Shown: positions 31,773-41,489 of the stretch, one piece after another
Numbering within the stretch: position 1 is the stretch's first letter
Layout of the letters: every line of letters begins with the position of its first letter
DNA from: Thiomonas sp. FB-Cd
GTDB lineage: Bacteria > Pseudomonadota > Gammaproteobacteria > Burkholderiales > Burkholderiaceae_C
Direction: 5' to 3'
Assembly: GCF_000733775.1 (NCBI RefSeq)
Contig: NZ_JPOE01000002.1
Span: 1,798,001-1,862,000 of the forward strand
Length of the DNA: 64,000 bases
Notes under the pieces: model-generated
The model's input: only the letters and a program-made list of their open reading frames with translations
Told to the model about the DNA's origin: nothing
Databases searched by the model: none
Position numbers and translations under genes: made by a program

Positions 31773-34700
31773 TCAGTCTGGGACTGCCCTCTCGGCGTCA
31801 TGCAATTCGGTTCCGAAGCCCCCTCCTCCGGGGGTTTCGATGACAAACACATCCCCGGGTCGCATGTCGACACTGGCCGCGCCCCCCAGCAGTTCGACAG
31901 CCCCATTGGCTCGCTCCACGCGGTTGGCACCCAATGCTCCTGGCTCGCCACCGGCCAAGCCAAAGGCTGGCACGATGCGTCCGTTTGACAGAATGCTCGC
32001 GGTCATCGGCTCCAGAAAACGCATGCGCCGCACACCGCCGTCGCCACCCTTCCATCGCCCAAGCCCCCCCGAACCCCGTCGTAGCGCGAAACTCTCCATC
32101 CGCACCGGGTAACGGAATTCGAGTACCTCGGGATCCGTCAGGCGCGAATTTGTCATATGGGTTTGCACCACGTCGGTGCCGTCGAACCCGCCCATGAGGC
32201 GACCTTGTGCGTCAAACAACCCACCGGCCCCTGAGCCGCCGGCGATCGTCTCGTAATACTGGTGACGGGCATTGCCAAATGTGAAATTGTTCATCGTGCA
32301 CTGGCTGGCGGCTTGAACGCCCAAGGCGCCAAACAGCGCGTTGGTGATGCACATGGAGGTTTCCACATTGCCGGCAACCACCGCGGCCGGTGCAAGTGCG
32401 TCGAGCATGGTCCCCTGCGGAATGATGATGCGCAAGGGAGTCAGACAGCCAGCATTGAGGGGAATGTCGTCATCAACCAGACAGCGAAACACGTAGAGCA
32501 CGGCGGCTACGGTGACAGCCCGCGGCGCATTGAAGTTGTTGGGCTGCTGTGGCGATGTGCCGGTAAAGTCAATCACCGCGCTGCGCGCGGCGTGATCCAC
32601 ACGGATGGCCACACGGATGCTCGCACCGTTGTCCAGCGCAAGCGCAAAGTGCCCATCGCGCAAAGCCGGGATCACGCGGCGTACCGCAGCCTCGGCGTTA
32701 TCCTGAACATGGCGCATGTAGGCCTGCACCACACGCAGGCCATAATCGGACACCAGCTTTTGCAACTCCTGAGCGCCCCGCGTGTTGGCCGCGACCTGCG
32801 CGCGCAGGTCGGCTAGATTTTGACGCGGATTGCGCGCTGGGTACCTCGCGCTTTCCAGCAATGCCAGAATCTCGGCTTCGCGAAACTGCCCATCGGCGAC
32901 GAGCCTGAAATTGTCCAGCACGACGCCTTCCTCGGAGATCGTGCGCGAGAACGGCGGCATCGACCCTGGCGTCACCCCGCCAATGTCGGCATGGTGACCA
33001 CGCGAGCCGACGAAAAACAGGATGTCACTGCCGGTCGTGTCAAACACCGGAGTAATGACCGTGATGTCGGGAAGATGCGTACCGCCGTGATACGGGTCGT
33101 TGAGCGCGAAGACATCCCCATGCCGGAGGTTGCCCGCATTGCGCTCGATCACGGTGCGAACACTTTCGCCCATCGATCCCAAATGCACAGGCATGTGCGG
33201 TGCGTTTGCAATGAGATTGCCCTGTCCATCGAACAGCGCACATGAGTAATCCAGGCGCTCCTTGATATTGACCGATACCGCCGTGTTCTGCAGTTGGGAT
33301 CCCATCTGCTCGGCGATATTCATGAACAGGTTGTTGAATACCTCCAGCAACATCGGGTCCGCTGTTGTGCCGTGCCGCAAAGCGGCGCGGCGCGGCCGCA
33401 CCCTCGCAAGTTCCAGGTTCCCCTGCGCGGTGATCTGCCCGCGCCATTCAGGTTCGATCACCACGGTGGTCGTGTCGGCCACCAGGATTGCAGGTCCCAT
33501 GACACCCTGCCCTGGCCGACATGCGCTGCGCAAAACCAATGCCGCCGCCTGCCACGCACCGCTCAAATACACCGGCACATATTCGGCAATCGGAGCATCG
33601 CCCTCCATGGGAGTTTCCACTGCCGGGGCGTCGGCATACTCCCCGCCGCCGCTCGCTTCCACCGATACAGCCTCCACCACCACCGCCCGCTCGGGCATGG
33701 CGTGTGCAAACCGCCGGGCGTATTGCACCTCAAAGTCCCGGCGCATGACCGGAACCGGCGCGTAATCCACGGCGAGAGCCGTGTCGGTTCCCGCAAACCG
33801 CAGATGCACCTGGCGCGCAACATGCACGGCGGAAGGGTCCACGCCGTGGTGAATCAGTTCCTGTCGCGCCGATGCGCTCAACCGCTCAAACAAAGGGTCA
33901 AGGCGCGCGTGACTGTGCGTGTCCATCTCGAACTCCACGCCGTGCTGGCGCATGGCTGTCTGTTGCGCCAGACCCATGCCATAGGCCGACAGCACACCGG
34001 CAAGCGCATGGATAAACACCCGCTCCATGCCCAGCGCGTCGGCAACACGGCAGGCATGCTGGGCACCCGCGCCGCCGAAGCACTGCAGCGTATAGCGCGT
34101 CACGTCGTGGCCGCGCGCCACTGAAATCCGCTTGATGGCCCCAGCCATCGCCTGTACCGCGATCTCAATATAGCCCTCAGCCACTCCCTCCGGAGTTTGT
34201 GGTGCCGCGGATTCGCGCGCGATGCGCTGGGCCAGTTCGGCGAACTTGCTCCGAACCACGTCGGGGTCGATCGGCTCGTCGGCGTCGGGTCCGAAAACGG
34301 CCGGGAAATATGCGGGGCGCACGCGTCCAAGCATGACGTGTGCGTCGGTGATCGCAAGGGGTCCGCCGCGCCGATAGCAGGCTGGCCCCGGATCGGCGCC
34401 AGCCGAATCCGGCCCCACGCGCATGCGCGCGCCGTCGAAGTGCAAAATCGAGCCACCGCCGGCCGCCACCGTGTGGATGGACAACATCGGTGCACGCACC
34501 CGTACCCCGGCCACTTCCGTTTCGAACGCTCGCTCGAACGCGCCCGCATAGTGCGAGACGTCGGTGGACGTTCCACCCATGTCAAAGCCAATCACGCGTG
34601 CGTGCCCCGCCTGCTCCGCTGTGCGAGCCATGCCGACGATCCCACCCGCAGGGCCCGACAGGATTGCATCCTTGCCGGCAAACGCGTGCGCCTCGGCCAG

Positions 34701-35423
34701 CCCGCCGTTCGACTGCATGAAGAGCAGTCGAACACCCGGCATCTCCGCCGCCACTTGCTCGACATAGCGCCGCAGGATGGGGGAGAGATAGGCGTCGACG
34801 ACCGTCGTATCGCCGCGTGAAACGAATTTGATCAATGGGCTCGTGGCGTGGGAGCTGCTGACTTGCGTGAACCCGACCTCGCGCGCGATGCGCGCGGCCG
34901 CCTGTTCATGGGCGGCATAGGACCAGCCATGCAGGAACACGATGGCCACTGCGCGCAACCCGTCGCCGAACGCGGCGTGCAACTGCTCGCGCAGCGCAGC
35001 TTCGTCCAGGTCCGTCTCCACGGCGCCGTCAGCGCCCACGCGCTCGTCGGCCTCAATCACCCGGGCGTACAGCAACTCGGGCAGGACGATTCGCCGGTCG
35101 AAAAGCCGCGGGCGGTTCTGGTAAGCGATGCGCAGGGCATCGCGAAACCCGCGAGTGGTCACCAGAACCACAGGCTCGCCCTTGCGTTCAAGCAAGGCGT
35201 TCGTGGCCACTGTGGTGCCCATCTTCACACATTCCACCTGCTGCGGGGTGATGTGCACGTCAGGCGCCAGACCCATCAATTCGCGCATACCTGCCAGCGC
35301 CGCATCACGGTATCGCTGGGGATTTTCCGACAGAAGCTTATGCGTGAGCAGCCGGCCGTCCGGCGCGCGCGCCACGATGTCGGTAAATGTTCCACCACGA
35401 TCAATCCAGAACTGCCAACGCAT
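31773..35423 (-). CDS. 5-oxoprolinase / hydantoinase family protein (fused HyuA-HyuB)
   Basis: ATP-dependent opening of 5-oxoproline or related lactam/hydantoin rings. The 1216 aa are a fusion: a HyuA-like N-terminal ATPase half (about 1-690) with [41 protein letters not shown] and [15 protein letters not shown], and a HyuB-like half (about 700-1200) with [31 protein letters not shown] and RGHHADIGG. The length matches eukaryotic-type 5-oxoprolinases (about 1200-1290). The ATG at 35423 ([11 protein letters not shown]) is chosen over a frame extension into the divergent hemF promoter region. The true substrate cannot be told from sequence. Confidence 0.9.
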   Translation of the reverse strand: MRWQFWIDRGGTFTDIVARAPDGRLLTHKLLSENPQRYRDAALAGMRELMGLAPDVHITPQQVECVKMGTTVATNALLERKGEPVVLVTTRGFRDALRIAYQNRPRLFDRRIVLPELLYARVIEADERVGADGAVETDLDEAALREQLHAAFGDGLRAVAIVFLHGWSYAAHEQAAARIAREVGFTQVSSSHATSPLIKFVSRGDTTVVDAYLSPILRRYVEQVAAEMPGVRLLFMQSNGGLAEAHAFAGKDAILSGPAGGIVGMARTAEQAGHARVIGFDMGGTSTDVSHYAGAFERAFETEVAGVRVRAPMLSIHTVAAGGGSILHFDGARMRVGPDSAGADPGPACYRRGGPLAITDAHVMLGRVRPAYFPAVFGPDADEPIDPDVVRSKFAELAQRIARESAAPQTPEGVAEGYIEIAVQAMAGAIKRISVARGHDVTRYTLQCFGGAGAQHACRVADALGMERVFIHALAGVLSAYGMGLAQQTAMRQHGVEFEMDTHSHARLDPLFERLSASARQELIHHGVDPSAVHVARQVHLRFAGTDTALAVDYAPVPVMRRDFEVQYARRFAHAMPERAVVVEAVSVEASGGGEYADAPAVETPMEGDAPIAEYVPVYLSGAWQAAALVLRSACRPGQGVMGPAILVADTTTVVIEPEWRGQITAQGNLELARVRPRRAALRHGTTADPMLLEVFNNLFMNIAEQMGSQLQNTAVSVNIKERLDYSCALFDGQGNLIANAPHMPVHLGSMGESVRTVIERNAGNLRHGDVFALNDPYHGGTHLPDITVITPVFDTTGSDILFFVGSRGHHADIGGVTPGSMPPFSRTISEEGVVLDNFRLVADGQFREAEILALLESARYPARNPRQNLADLRAQVAANTRGAQELQKLVSDYGLRVVQAYMRHVQDNAEAAVRRVIPALRDGHFALALDNGASIRVAIRVDHAARSAVIDFTGTSPQQPNNFNAPRAVTVAAVLYVFRCLVDDDIPLNAGCLTPLRIIIPQGTMLDALAPAAVVAGNVETSMCITNALFGALGVQAASQCTMNNFTFGNARHQYYETIAGGSGAGGLFDAQGRLMGGFDGTDVVQTHMTNSRLTDPEVLEFRYPVRMESFALRRGSGGLGRWKGGDGGVRRMRFLEPMTASILSNGRIVPAFGLAGGEPGALGANRVERANGAVELLGGAASVDMRPGDVFVIETPGGGGFGTELHDAERAVPD

Positions 35424-35518
35424 CCCGAAATCCTCGCTCACGGCGCAACCGGACCCGGCTGCGCGACAATTCATGCTTGTCCGGGGCATATCGATCCCGG
35501 CCCGGTTCCCGACGTCCC

Positions 35519-36430
35519 ATGCACACCGAAGTCCGCCCCTACCTGCTCAGCCTGCAAGACCGCATTCTCCGCGCTTTGGAAGACGCCGACGGCAAGTCGT
35601 TCTTGCGTGATGGCTGGACGCGCCCGACTGGCGGCCAGCTGGAGGGGGATGGTGCAACCAGCCTGATCGAGGATGGCAATCTGTTTGAGCGCGGCGGTTG
35701 CAACTTCTCCCATGTGCGCGGCACCAAGCTGCCGCCGTCAGCCACGCAGCATCGGCCAGAGCTGGCCGGAGCACCGTTTGAGGCAATTGGCGTATCCCTT
35801 GTCCTGCATCCGCGCAATCCGTACGTGCCCACGGTCCACATGAATGTACGCATGCTCGTGGCAAAGCCCGAAGGCCGACCCGACGTTGCATGGTTCGGCG
35901 GCGGCATGGATCTCACGCCCTATTACGGCTTTGAGGAGGATGCAGTGCATTTTCACCGCACCTGTAAACAGGCGCTGGACGGGCTGGATACGGCATATTT
36001 TCCGCGCTTCAAGACTTGGTGCGACGACTATTTCTTTCTCAAACACCGAGGCGAACCGCGAGGCGTGGGTGGCGTGTTTTTCGACGACTTCGCCGATGGC
36101 GGCTTTGCCCACGGTTTTGCACTCATGCGCGCGGTGGGCGATGCGTTCCTCGAGGCTTATCTGCCCATCGTCCAACGGCGCCGCGACTTGCCATTCGGGG
36201 AACGCGAGCGCGAATTCCAGGCATTGCGGCGTGGGCGCTACGTGGAATTCAACCTTGTATGGGACCGCGGCACGCTTTTCGGCCTTCAATCGGGAGGGCG
36301 CACGGAATCGATTCTCATGTCCATGCCGCCCGTTGTTAAGTGGCGCTACGACTGGCACCCTGCCCCAGGCACGCCGGAAGCGCGCCTGTATGAGATTTTC
36401 CTCAAGCCTCGCGATTGGGCATCCGCGTGA
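35519..36430 (+). CDS. hemF: Oxygen-dependent coproporphyrinogen III oxidase
   Basis: Converts coproporphyrinogen III to protoporphyrinogen IX using O2, in heme synthesis. The 303 aa contain [58 protein letters not shown] and [15 protein letters not shown], all family hallmarks. The frame is open upstream, but the ATG at 35519 matches relatives. It indicates that the cell can use oxygen for heme synthesis. It overlaps nadD. Confidence 0.96.
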   Translation: MHTEVRPYLLSLQDRILRALEDADGKSFLRDGWTRPTGGQLEGDGATSLIEDGNLFERGGCNFSHVRGTKLPPSATQHRPELAGAPFEAIGVSLVLHPRNPYVPTVHMNVRMLVAKPEGRPDVAWFGGGMDLTPYYGFEEDAVHFHRTCKQALDGLDTAYFPRFKTWCDDYFFLKHRGEPRGVGGVFFDDFADGGFAHGFALMRAVGDAFLEAYLPIVQRRRDLPFGEREREFQALRRGRYVEFNLVWDRGTLFGLQSGGRTESILMSMPPVVKWRYDWHPAPGTPEARLYEIFLKPRDWASA

Positions 36431-37071
36431 CGGAGGCCGCCCCCCACGCCGGGTTGCGCATCGGATTGCTCGGCGGCAGTTTCGACCCGATCCATCGTGC
36501 CCACCTGCGCCTCGCGCACAGTGCATGCGCCGAACTTGGACTGGACGCAGTGTGGCTCATCCCGGCGGGTCAGCCTTGGCAGCGCGATCCGCTTGCCGCA
36601 AGTCCTGCGCAGCGCTGGGATATGGTCAAACTCGCCATTGCCAGGCGACGCGGTCTGAAGGCATGCGACATCGAACTGCGTCGAGCGGGACCGAGCTACA
36701 CGATCGACACGGTGCGTGAATTGCAGGATGCACATCCGGACGTGACGTTCACGTTTATCCTCGGCTCCGACCAACTGCGCAATTTGCCCACCTGGCGCGG
36801 CTGGAAGGAGATCACCGCCCGTGTCGACCTGGCTGTGGCCGCCAGACCCGGCCACGCCGACACCGCGCCACCCGAACTGCTCGACGCGCTTGCCCAAGGG
36901 GGGCACCGCCTTCACCGCCTGGCAATGGAACCGATCGATCTGTCGGCGACGCGTGTGCGCGAGCGCATCGCTTCAGGCATGCCGCTCGGCGAACTCGTGC
37001 CCAAGACGGTAGCGCGCTATATTGAACACCATCGGCTCTACTCCACCCCCACATTGCATGGACATTCGTAA
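36427..37071 (+). CDS. nadD: Nicotinate-nucleotide adenylyltransferase
   Basis: Makes nicotinate adenine dinucleotide from NaMN and ATP in NAD synthesis. The nucleotidyltransferase motifs are [15 protein letters not shown] (HxxH type) and [10 protein letters not shown] (the ISSTxxR-like block). The GTG at 36427 overlaps the hemF stop (GTGA) and gives 214 aa; an upstream TTG at 36415 would lie in hemF. nadD-rsfS-rlmH is a conserved cluster. Confidence 0.94.
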   Translation: MTEAAPHAGLRIGLLGGSFDPIHRAHLRLAHSACAELGLDAVWLIPAGQPWQRDPLAASPAQRWDMVKLAIARRRGLKACDIELRRAGPSYTIDTVRELQDAHPDVTFTFILGSDQLRNLPTWRGWKEITARVDLAVAARPGHADTAPPELLDALAQGGHRLHRLAMEPIDLSATRVRERIASGMPLGELVPKTVARYIEHHRLYSTPTLHGHS

Positions 37072-37723
37072 ACTGCAGCGCACCATCGTCGACGCTCTGG
37101 AAGACGTCAAGGCACAGGACATTCAGGTGTTCAACACAGAACATCTCACCAGCCTGTTCGACCGGGTCATCGTGGCCAGCGGCACATCGAACCGGCAAAC
37201 CCGCGCCCTGGCCGCCAGTGTGCGCGATAAGGTCCGGGCCGCAGGCGGCACGGTAAAGAACCCCGAGGGCGAGGGCAGCGGGGAGTGGGTCCTGGTGGAT
37301 TGCGGCGACGCCGTGGTGCACATCATGCAACCGGTGATTCGCGCGTACTACAAGCTCGAGGACATTTGGGGCGGCAAGAGCGTGCACCTCAAGGCTCGGC
37401 AGCAGGCCGATGCGGCCTCGAAGGGCAGCCGCTTGCGTCAAGGTGACGCATCATCGGCAATGCCTGGAACGAAAACCCGGGCCGGACAAGCGGAGAAGAC
37501 CGGCCAGCGTGGCGCACCCAAGCCCGCAGCCAAAGCGGTCAAACGGGCCGCGAGTGCAAGCAAGCCGCGGACCAAAGCGCCTGCGAAACCCGCAACGGCT
37601 TCCGTCCCGGGCAAACGTGCCGCGGCCAAGAGCGCAGCCACCAAAGCCGCCCAACCCTCGACTGCACGCTCGGCGACTTCTTCTCCCAAGCGCCGGGTGG
37701 CGGCGAAGAAGCCCGCGGCCTGA
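37058..37723 (+). CDS. rsfS: Ribosomal silencing factor RsfS with a long basic tail
   Basis: Binds uL14 and keeps 50S and 30S subunits apart when nutrients are low. The family domain covers about residues 1-110 ([60 protein letters not shown]). The remaining roughly 110 residues are almost only Ala, Lys, Pro, Arg, Ser and Thr, like a histone H1-like tail; E. coli RsfS is 105 aa and has none. The start overlaps the nadD end by 14 bp. Some Burkholderiales have similar extensions, which limits the novelty. Confidence 0.92.
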   Translation: MDIRKLQRTIVDALEDVKAQDIQVFNTEHLTSLFDRVIVASGTSNRQTRALAASVRDKVRAAGGTVKNPEGEGSGEWVLVDCGDAVVHIMQPVIRAYYKLEDIWGGKSVHLKARQQADAASKGSRLRQGDASSAMPGTKTRAGQAEKTGQRGAPKPAAKAVKRAASASKPRTKAPAKPATASVPGKRAAAKSAATKAAQPSTARSATSSPKRRVAAKKPAA

Positions 37724-37773
37724 AACACAGGGACACAGGGCGTCGCCTGCTGGACCGTTCGCGAGCACCCGCC

Positions 37774-38244
37774 ATGAGGCTCTGGCTCCTGACTGTTGGG
37801 CAACGCATGCCAAACTGGGTCGATGAAGCCTACGCCGACTACGCCAAACGCCTACCGTCCGAAATGCCATTGCAGCTCAAGGAAATCCGGGCCGAGGCAC
37901 GCCGCTCCAGCATCAGCTCCGATGCAGCCATGGAGCGGGAGGCGGTGCGCATCGACGCCGCCATACCGCCGGGTTGCCGGCTCGTGGTGCTGGATGAAAC
38001 CGGTCAGCGACTCACGACGACGGCGCTCGCTGCAGAGATGCAACGTTGGCGCCAGGATGGACGCGATGTGGCGCTTTTGATCGGCGGAGCCGACGGCTTG
38101 GCGCCCCGCATCAAGCAGCGTGCCGACATGCTGCTGCGCTTGTCGGACTTCACGCTTCCGCATGGCTTGGCGCGCGTCCTGCTGGCCGAGCAGATTTACC
38201 GGGCACATACCTTGTTGGCCGGGCATCCTTATCACCGGGTATAG
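37774..38244 (+). CDS. rlmH: 23S rRNA pseudouridine1915 N3-methyltransferase
   Basis: SPOUT methyltransferase acting on pseudouridine 1915 in helix 69 of the assembled 70S ribosome. The 156 aa are the usual length and contain RLVVLDETGQ, LLIGGADGL, and the C-terminal LSDFTLPHGLARVLLAEQIYRA...AGHPYHR, which forms the knot and SAM site. It lies 50 bp after rsfS, both ribosome-related. In relatives maf and rng follow directly; here two minus-strand genes are inserted between them. Confidence 0.95.
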   Translation: MRLWLLTVGQRMPNWVDEAYADYAKRLPSEMPLQLKEIRAEARRSSISSDAAMEREAVRIDAAIPPGCRLVVLDETGQRLTTTALAAEMQRWRQDGRDVALLIGGADGLAPRIKQRADMLLRLSDFTLPHGLARVLLAEQIYRAHTLLAGHPYHRV

Positions 38245-38379
38245 CAGCGCCAATTCCACCTCCGAGCCCGCACCTTGGGAGCGTCTCGATTGCGCAAGCG
38301 TCGGCTTCGCCATGAAGCGATCCGGACACAACCCTAAGCGCAAGGCCTCCCGGCACGCGCCGCGAACGCTCGGTGCGGA

Positions 38380-38862
38380 TCAATCCACACCAGGTTGCGG
38401 ATCCGCACGCCGGTAGACACGCGCGAAACGTGCATTTTCGACCACGCCATAATCGCCAGGTGCGTATTGCAACAGCCAGTCGTTCGCCAGCCCTCGCAGT
38501 AGATCGCCGCCTGCGCTGCGCGCGACGGTGAAATCGTGTGCCATTTGACGTGCAAGCACGGGAATGCGCTGGCTGACATAGCGTCCGTCCGCCCCAGGCG
38601 GTGTCCCCGAGAGCGCACGGTAGCGAGCCTCAAATCGCTGACGGGACACACTCCAGCGATCACCCGTCGATCCGGTCAGAATCGCATCGCCCTCGCGATA
38701 ACGGTTCGGGCCTTCGCGACTAAGAACGGTTCCCGGCGCACGGGCAAAACACACCTCCACCACTTCATGTTTCACGTAGGCGCAGGCGCGCGTGTCTGTG
38801 CGCAGGTCGCTGACGATTTCCTGCCCGGGCTCGACCCCAAGTCCCTTCGCATCGCTTGGCAT
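38380..38862 (-). CDS. PGDYG-family protein coupled to uup
   Basis: 160 aa cytoplasmic protein without signal or membrane segment. It carries the motif APGDYGVV near the C-terminus, as in the uncharacterised PGDYG protein family. An internal repeat is visible: RYREGDAILTG...WSVSRQRFEARYR (about residues 54-82) resembles DWLLQYAPGDYGVVENARFARVYR (about 128-152), so the protein may be two copies of a small beta domain. Its ATG overlaps the uup stop as TGATG, which implies translational coupling to that ABC-F ATPase. Function is unknown. Confidence 0.72.
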   Translation of the reverse strand: MPSDAKGLGVEPGQEIVSDLRTDTRACAYVKHEVVEVCFARAPGTVLSREGPNRYREGDAILTGSTGDRWSVSRQRFEARYRALSGTPPGADGRYVSQRIPVLARQMAHDFTVARSAGGDLLRGLANDWLLQYAPGDYGVVENARFARVYRRADPQPGVD

Positions 38863-40760
38863 CAGGCACCTTCCAGGGATTCCCAGCGTTCCAGAGCCTC
38901 AAGGAGGGCCTGCTCGATCTGCGCGAACCGCGCCTGCATCTCGATAGCGGCCTGCGGAGCCGTCTTGTACAGCGCCGGGTCCGCCAGGCGCTCACCCAGG
39001 ACCTTTTGCTCGGCCTCGAGCGCCGCAATGCGGTCGGGCAGTTCCTGCAGCTCGCGCTGCTCTTTGTAGCTGAGCTTACGCCGAGCCTGCGGGGGCTTGG
39101 CTACAGCGGGTGCTGCATCCGGCTTGCGCGCCACTGGCGGGCCTGCCGCGGCGGCTGAAGCAGCTAAGACCAAGCTGCGCGCGCGTTGCGCCTGCACGAG
39201 CCAATCGCTCACGCCGCCTTCGTATTCGCGCCAGCGGCCCGGATGGCCAGGCGCGGCCTCGGACACAATGGTGCTCGTGACCACATTGTCGAGAAAGCGC
39301 CGGTCATGACTGACCAGGAATACGGTCCCAGTGAAGTCCTGCAAGAGTTGCTCGAGCAGATCAAGCGTGTCAATGTCGAGGTCATTGGTCGGCTCGTCCA
39401 GCACCAGGACATTGGCGGGACGGGCGAACAGGCGTGCGAGCAAGAGGCGGTTGCGCTCGCCGCCTGAGAGCGATTTGACCGGTGAATTGGCTCGTGCCGG
39501 CGCGAACAGAAAGTCGCCAAGGTAGCTCATCACATGCTTGCGGTTCCCGGCAATTTCCACCCATTCACTCCCCGGGCTTATGGTGTCCGCCAGCGTCGCA
39601 TCCGGATCAAGCGCGCTGCGCATTTGGTCAAAATAGGCCACTTGCAAGCGCGTACCCAAACGCACGGTTCCGCTGTCGGGCGCGAGTTCGCCCAGAATCA
39701 TCTTGAGCAGGGTGGTCTTGCCAGCACCGTTCGGACCGATGATGCCGACCTTGTCGCCGCGCAGGATCGTCGCGGAAAAATCCTCCACGATGATGCGTTC
39801 GCCATAGCGCTTGCTCACGTGCTGCAGGTCCGCCACGATGCGGCCACTGGCCTGCCCCCCATCCACCTCGAGCTTCACGCGACCCAGGGTCTCGCGCCGC
39901 GCCTGACGCTGGGCTCGCAGCGCCTCCAGGCGCTGGATGCGGCTGACGCTGCGCGTGCGCCTGGCCTCGACGCCCTTTCGTATCCACACCTCTTCTTGCG
40001 CAAGCAGCTTGTCGGCACGGGCGCTGGCGACAAGCTCGTCGGCGAGCTCCTGCGTCTTGCGGGCCTCGTAGGCGGCAAAATTTCCCGGGTAGCTTCGCAG
40101 AACGCCGCGGTCAAGTTCGACGATGCGCGTGGCCACAGCGTCGAGAAAGGCGCGGTCGTGCGTGACAAGCATCACACTGCCCCGAAAGCCGATCAGGAGG
40201 CTTTCGAGCCACATGATGGCATCCAGATCCAAATGGTTCGTGGGTTCGTCGAGCAGCAGCACATCGGGCGCCGCCACCAGCGCCTGCGCGAGCGCCACGC
40301 GCTTTTGCATCCCGCCGGAGAGATCCCCGATGCGGGCGTCGGCCGGCAGTTGCAAACGTTGCAGCGTTTGTTCAACGCGCTGCTCCCAATTCCATCCATT
40401 CAACAGCTCAATGCGGGTCTGCAGCGCGTCCAGGTCATCCCCAGGAGCGTGCGCCTCGTAACGCGCACGCAGATCACGCGCCTCGGCAACGCCCTGACTC
40501 ACCTGTTCGAACACCGTGCTGTCAGCTGGAAACTGCGCCTCTTGGGCTACATACACCAGACGCAACCCCTGCTGCACTTGCACCAAGCCACTGTCGGGCG
40601 CCTCAAGACCGGCGATGATCTTCAGCAGCGACGATTTGCCCGTACCGTTGCGTCCGATCAGACCGATACGCTCGCCGGCCTCCATGGCCATTGCGGCGTG
40701 ATCGAGCAAAGGGACATGGCCGTAGGCCAAACTGAGGTCGGAGATGGAGAGAACGGCCAT
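38862..40760 (-). CDS. uup: ABC-F family ATPase Uup
   Basis: Soluble tandem ABC ATPase that acts on ribosomes or nucleic acids, not a transporter. It has two nucleotide-binding domains: GRNGTGKSSLLK and LSGGMQKRVALAQALV with LLLDEPTNHLD in the first; GPNGAGKTTLLKMIL and LSGGERNRLLLARLF with LVLDEPTNDLD in the second. The C-terminal coiled coil (about 560-632: SYKEQRELQELPDRIAALE) marks the Uup branch. The 632 aa equal E. coli Uup (635). The ATG at 40760 (MAVLSISDLSLAYG) is chosen over a 53-codon upstream extension into the maf promoter region. Confidence 0.94.
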   Translation of the reverse strand: MAVLSISDLSLAYGHVPLLDHAAMAMEAGERIGLIGRNGTGKSSLLKIIAGLEAPDSGLVQVQQGLRLVYVAQEAQFPADSTVFEQVSQGVAEARDLRARYEAHAPGDDLDALQTRIELLNGWNWEQRVEQTLQRLQLPADARIGDLSGGMQKRVALAQALVAAPDVLLLDEPTNHLDLDAIMWLESLLIGFRGSVMLVTHDRAFLDAVATRIVELDRGVLRSYPGNFAAYEARKTQELADELVASARADKLLAQEEVWIRKGVEARRTRSVSRIQRLEALRAQRQARRETLGRVKLEVDGGQASGRIVADLQHVSKRYGERIIVEDFSATILRGDKVGIIGPNGAGKTTLLKMILGELAPDSGTVRLGTRLQVAYFDQMRSALDPDATLADTISPGSEWVEIAGNRKHVMSYLGDFLFAPARANSPVKSLSGGERNRLLLARLFARPANVLVLDEPTNDLDIDTLDLLEQLLQDFTGTVFLVSHDRRFLDNVVTSTIVSEAAPGHPGRWREYEGGVSDWLVQAQRARSLVLAASAAAAGPPVARKPDAAPAVAKPPQARRKLSYKEQRELQELPDRIAALEAEQKVLGERLADPALYKTAPQAAIEMQARFAQIEQALLEALERWESLEGA

Positions 40761-40868
40761 GGATGCTGGGGTAACTTGGCGGGATGCCAAACGCGAGGGC
40801 ATTGTGCCACCGCGATGTGCGCGCCGAGCAGCCCGGTATGATCGGCCGTTGATCCAGCACTTCCCGCC

Positions 40869-41489
40869 ATGCGCTCCAATCCATTGCTCTACCTTGCCTC
40901 GGCCAGCCCGCGGCGCCAAGAATTACTGCACCAGATCGGGGTGGATTTCACCCTGCTCGCCCCTGACGCGGAGGAGGATGCCGAAGCCCTGGAAGCTGCA
41001 CTGCCAGCCGAGCCACCTGCCGATTATGTAGTGCGCGTGACGCGCCTGAAACTGGAAGCGGCAGTGGCGCGCCTGGCGCGCCGAGCCCTGCCTGCAGCCC
41101 CGATCATGTGTGCCGACACCACGGTGGCGCTCGGCCACCGCATGCTGGGCAAACCGGCGAACGCCGAGGACGCGCATGCGATGCTTCGACGGCTCGCCAA
41201 TCGGACACACCGGGTGCTGACGGCTGTGGGACTGGCCTGGCATGGTGCCCGGGGCCCCAGAACGGCTATGGCGCTGAACACCACCCGGGTGCGCATGGCG
41301 CCCTTGACGGACGCTCAGATCGACGCCTACGTCGCCAGCAACGAGCCCTATGGCAAGGCGGGCGGCTATGGTGTGCAGGGGCGTGCAGCTGCCTTCATCG
41401 CGCGCATCGACGGCAGCTACTCCAGCGTTATGGGGCTGCCGCTGTTCGAGACCGCACAACTGCTGGAGCAGGCAGGGGTGTGCGCATGA
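40869..41489 (+). CDS. maf: Maf-like nucleotide pyrophosphatase
   Basis: Hydrolyses non-canonical or modified nucleoside triphosphates (house-cleaning); in E. coli YceF/YhdE type. The 206 aa have LYLASASPRRQELL at the N-terminus, ADTTVALGHRMLGKP, and YGKAGGYGVQGRAAAFI...GSYSSVMGLPLFET, the conserved Maf blocks. Its stop overlaps the rng start (ATGA), so the pair is coupled. Confidence 0.94.
   Translation: MRSNPLLYLASASPRRQELLHQIGVDFTLLAPDAEEDAEALEAALPAEPPADYVVRVTRLKLEAAVARLARRALPAAPIMCADTTVALGHRMLGKPANAEDAHAMLRRLANRTHRVLTAVGLAWHGARGPRTAMALNTTRVRMAPLTDAQIDAYVASNEPYGKAGGYGVQGRAAAFIARIDGSYSSVMGLPLFETAQLLEQAGVCA

Noticed and set aside
39534..40841. 435-codon plus-strand frame across uup
   Set aside because: Antisense to both ABC domains, with no recognisable features.
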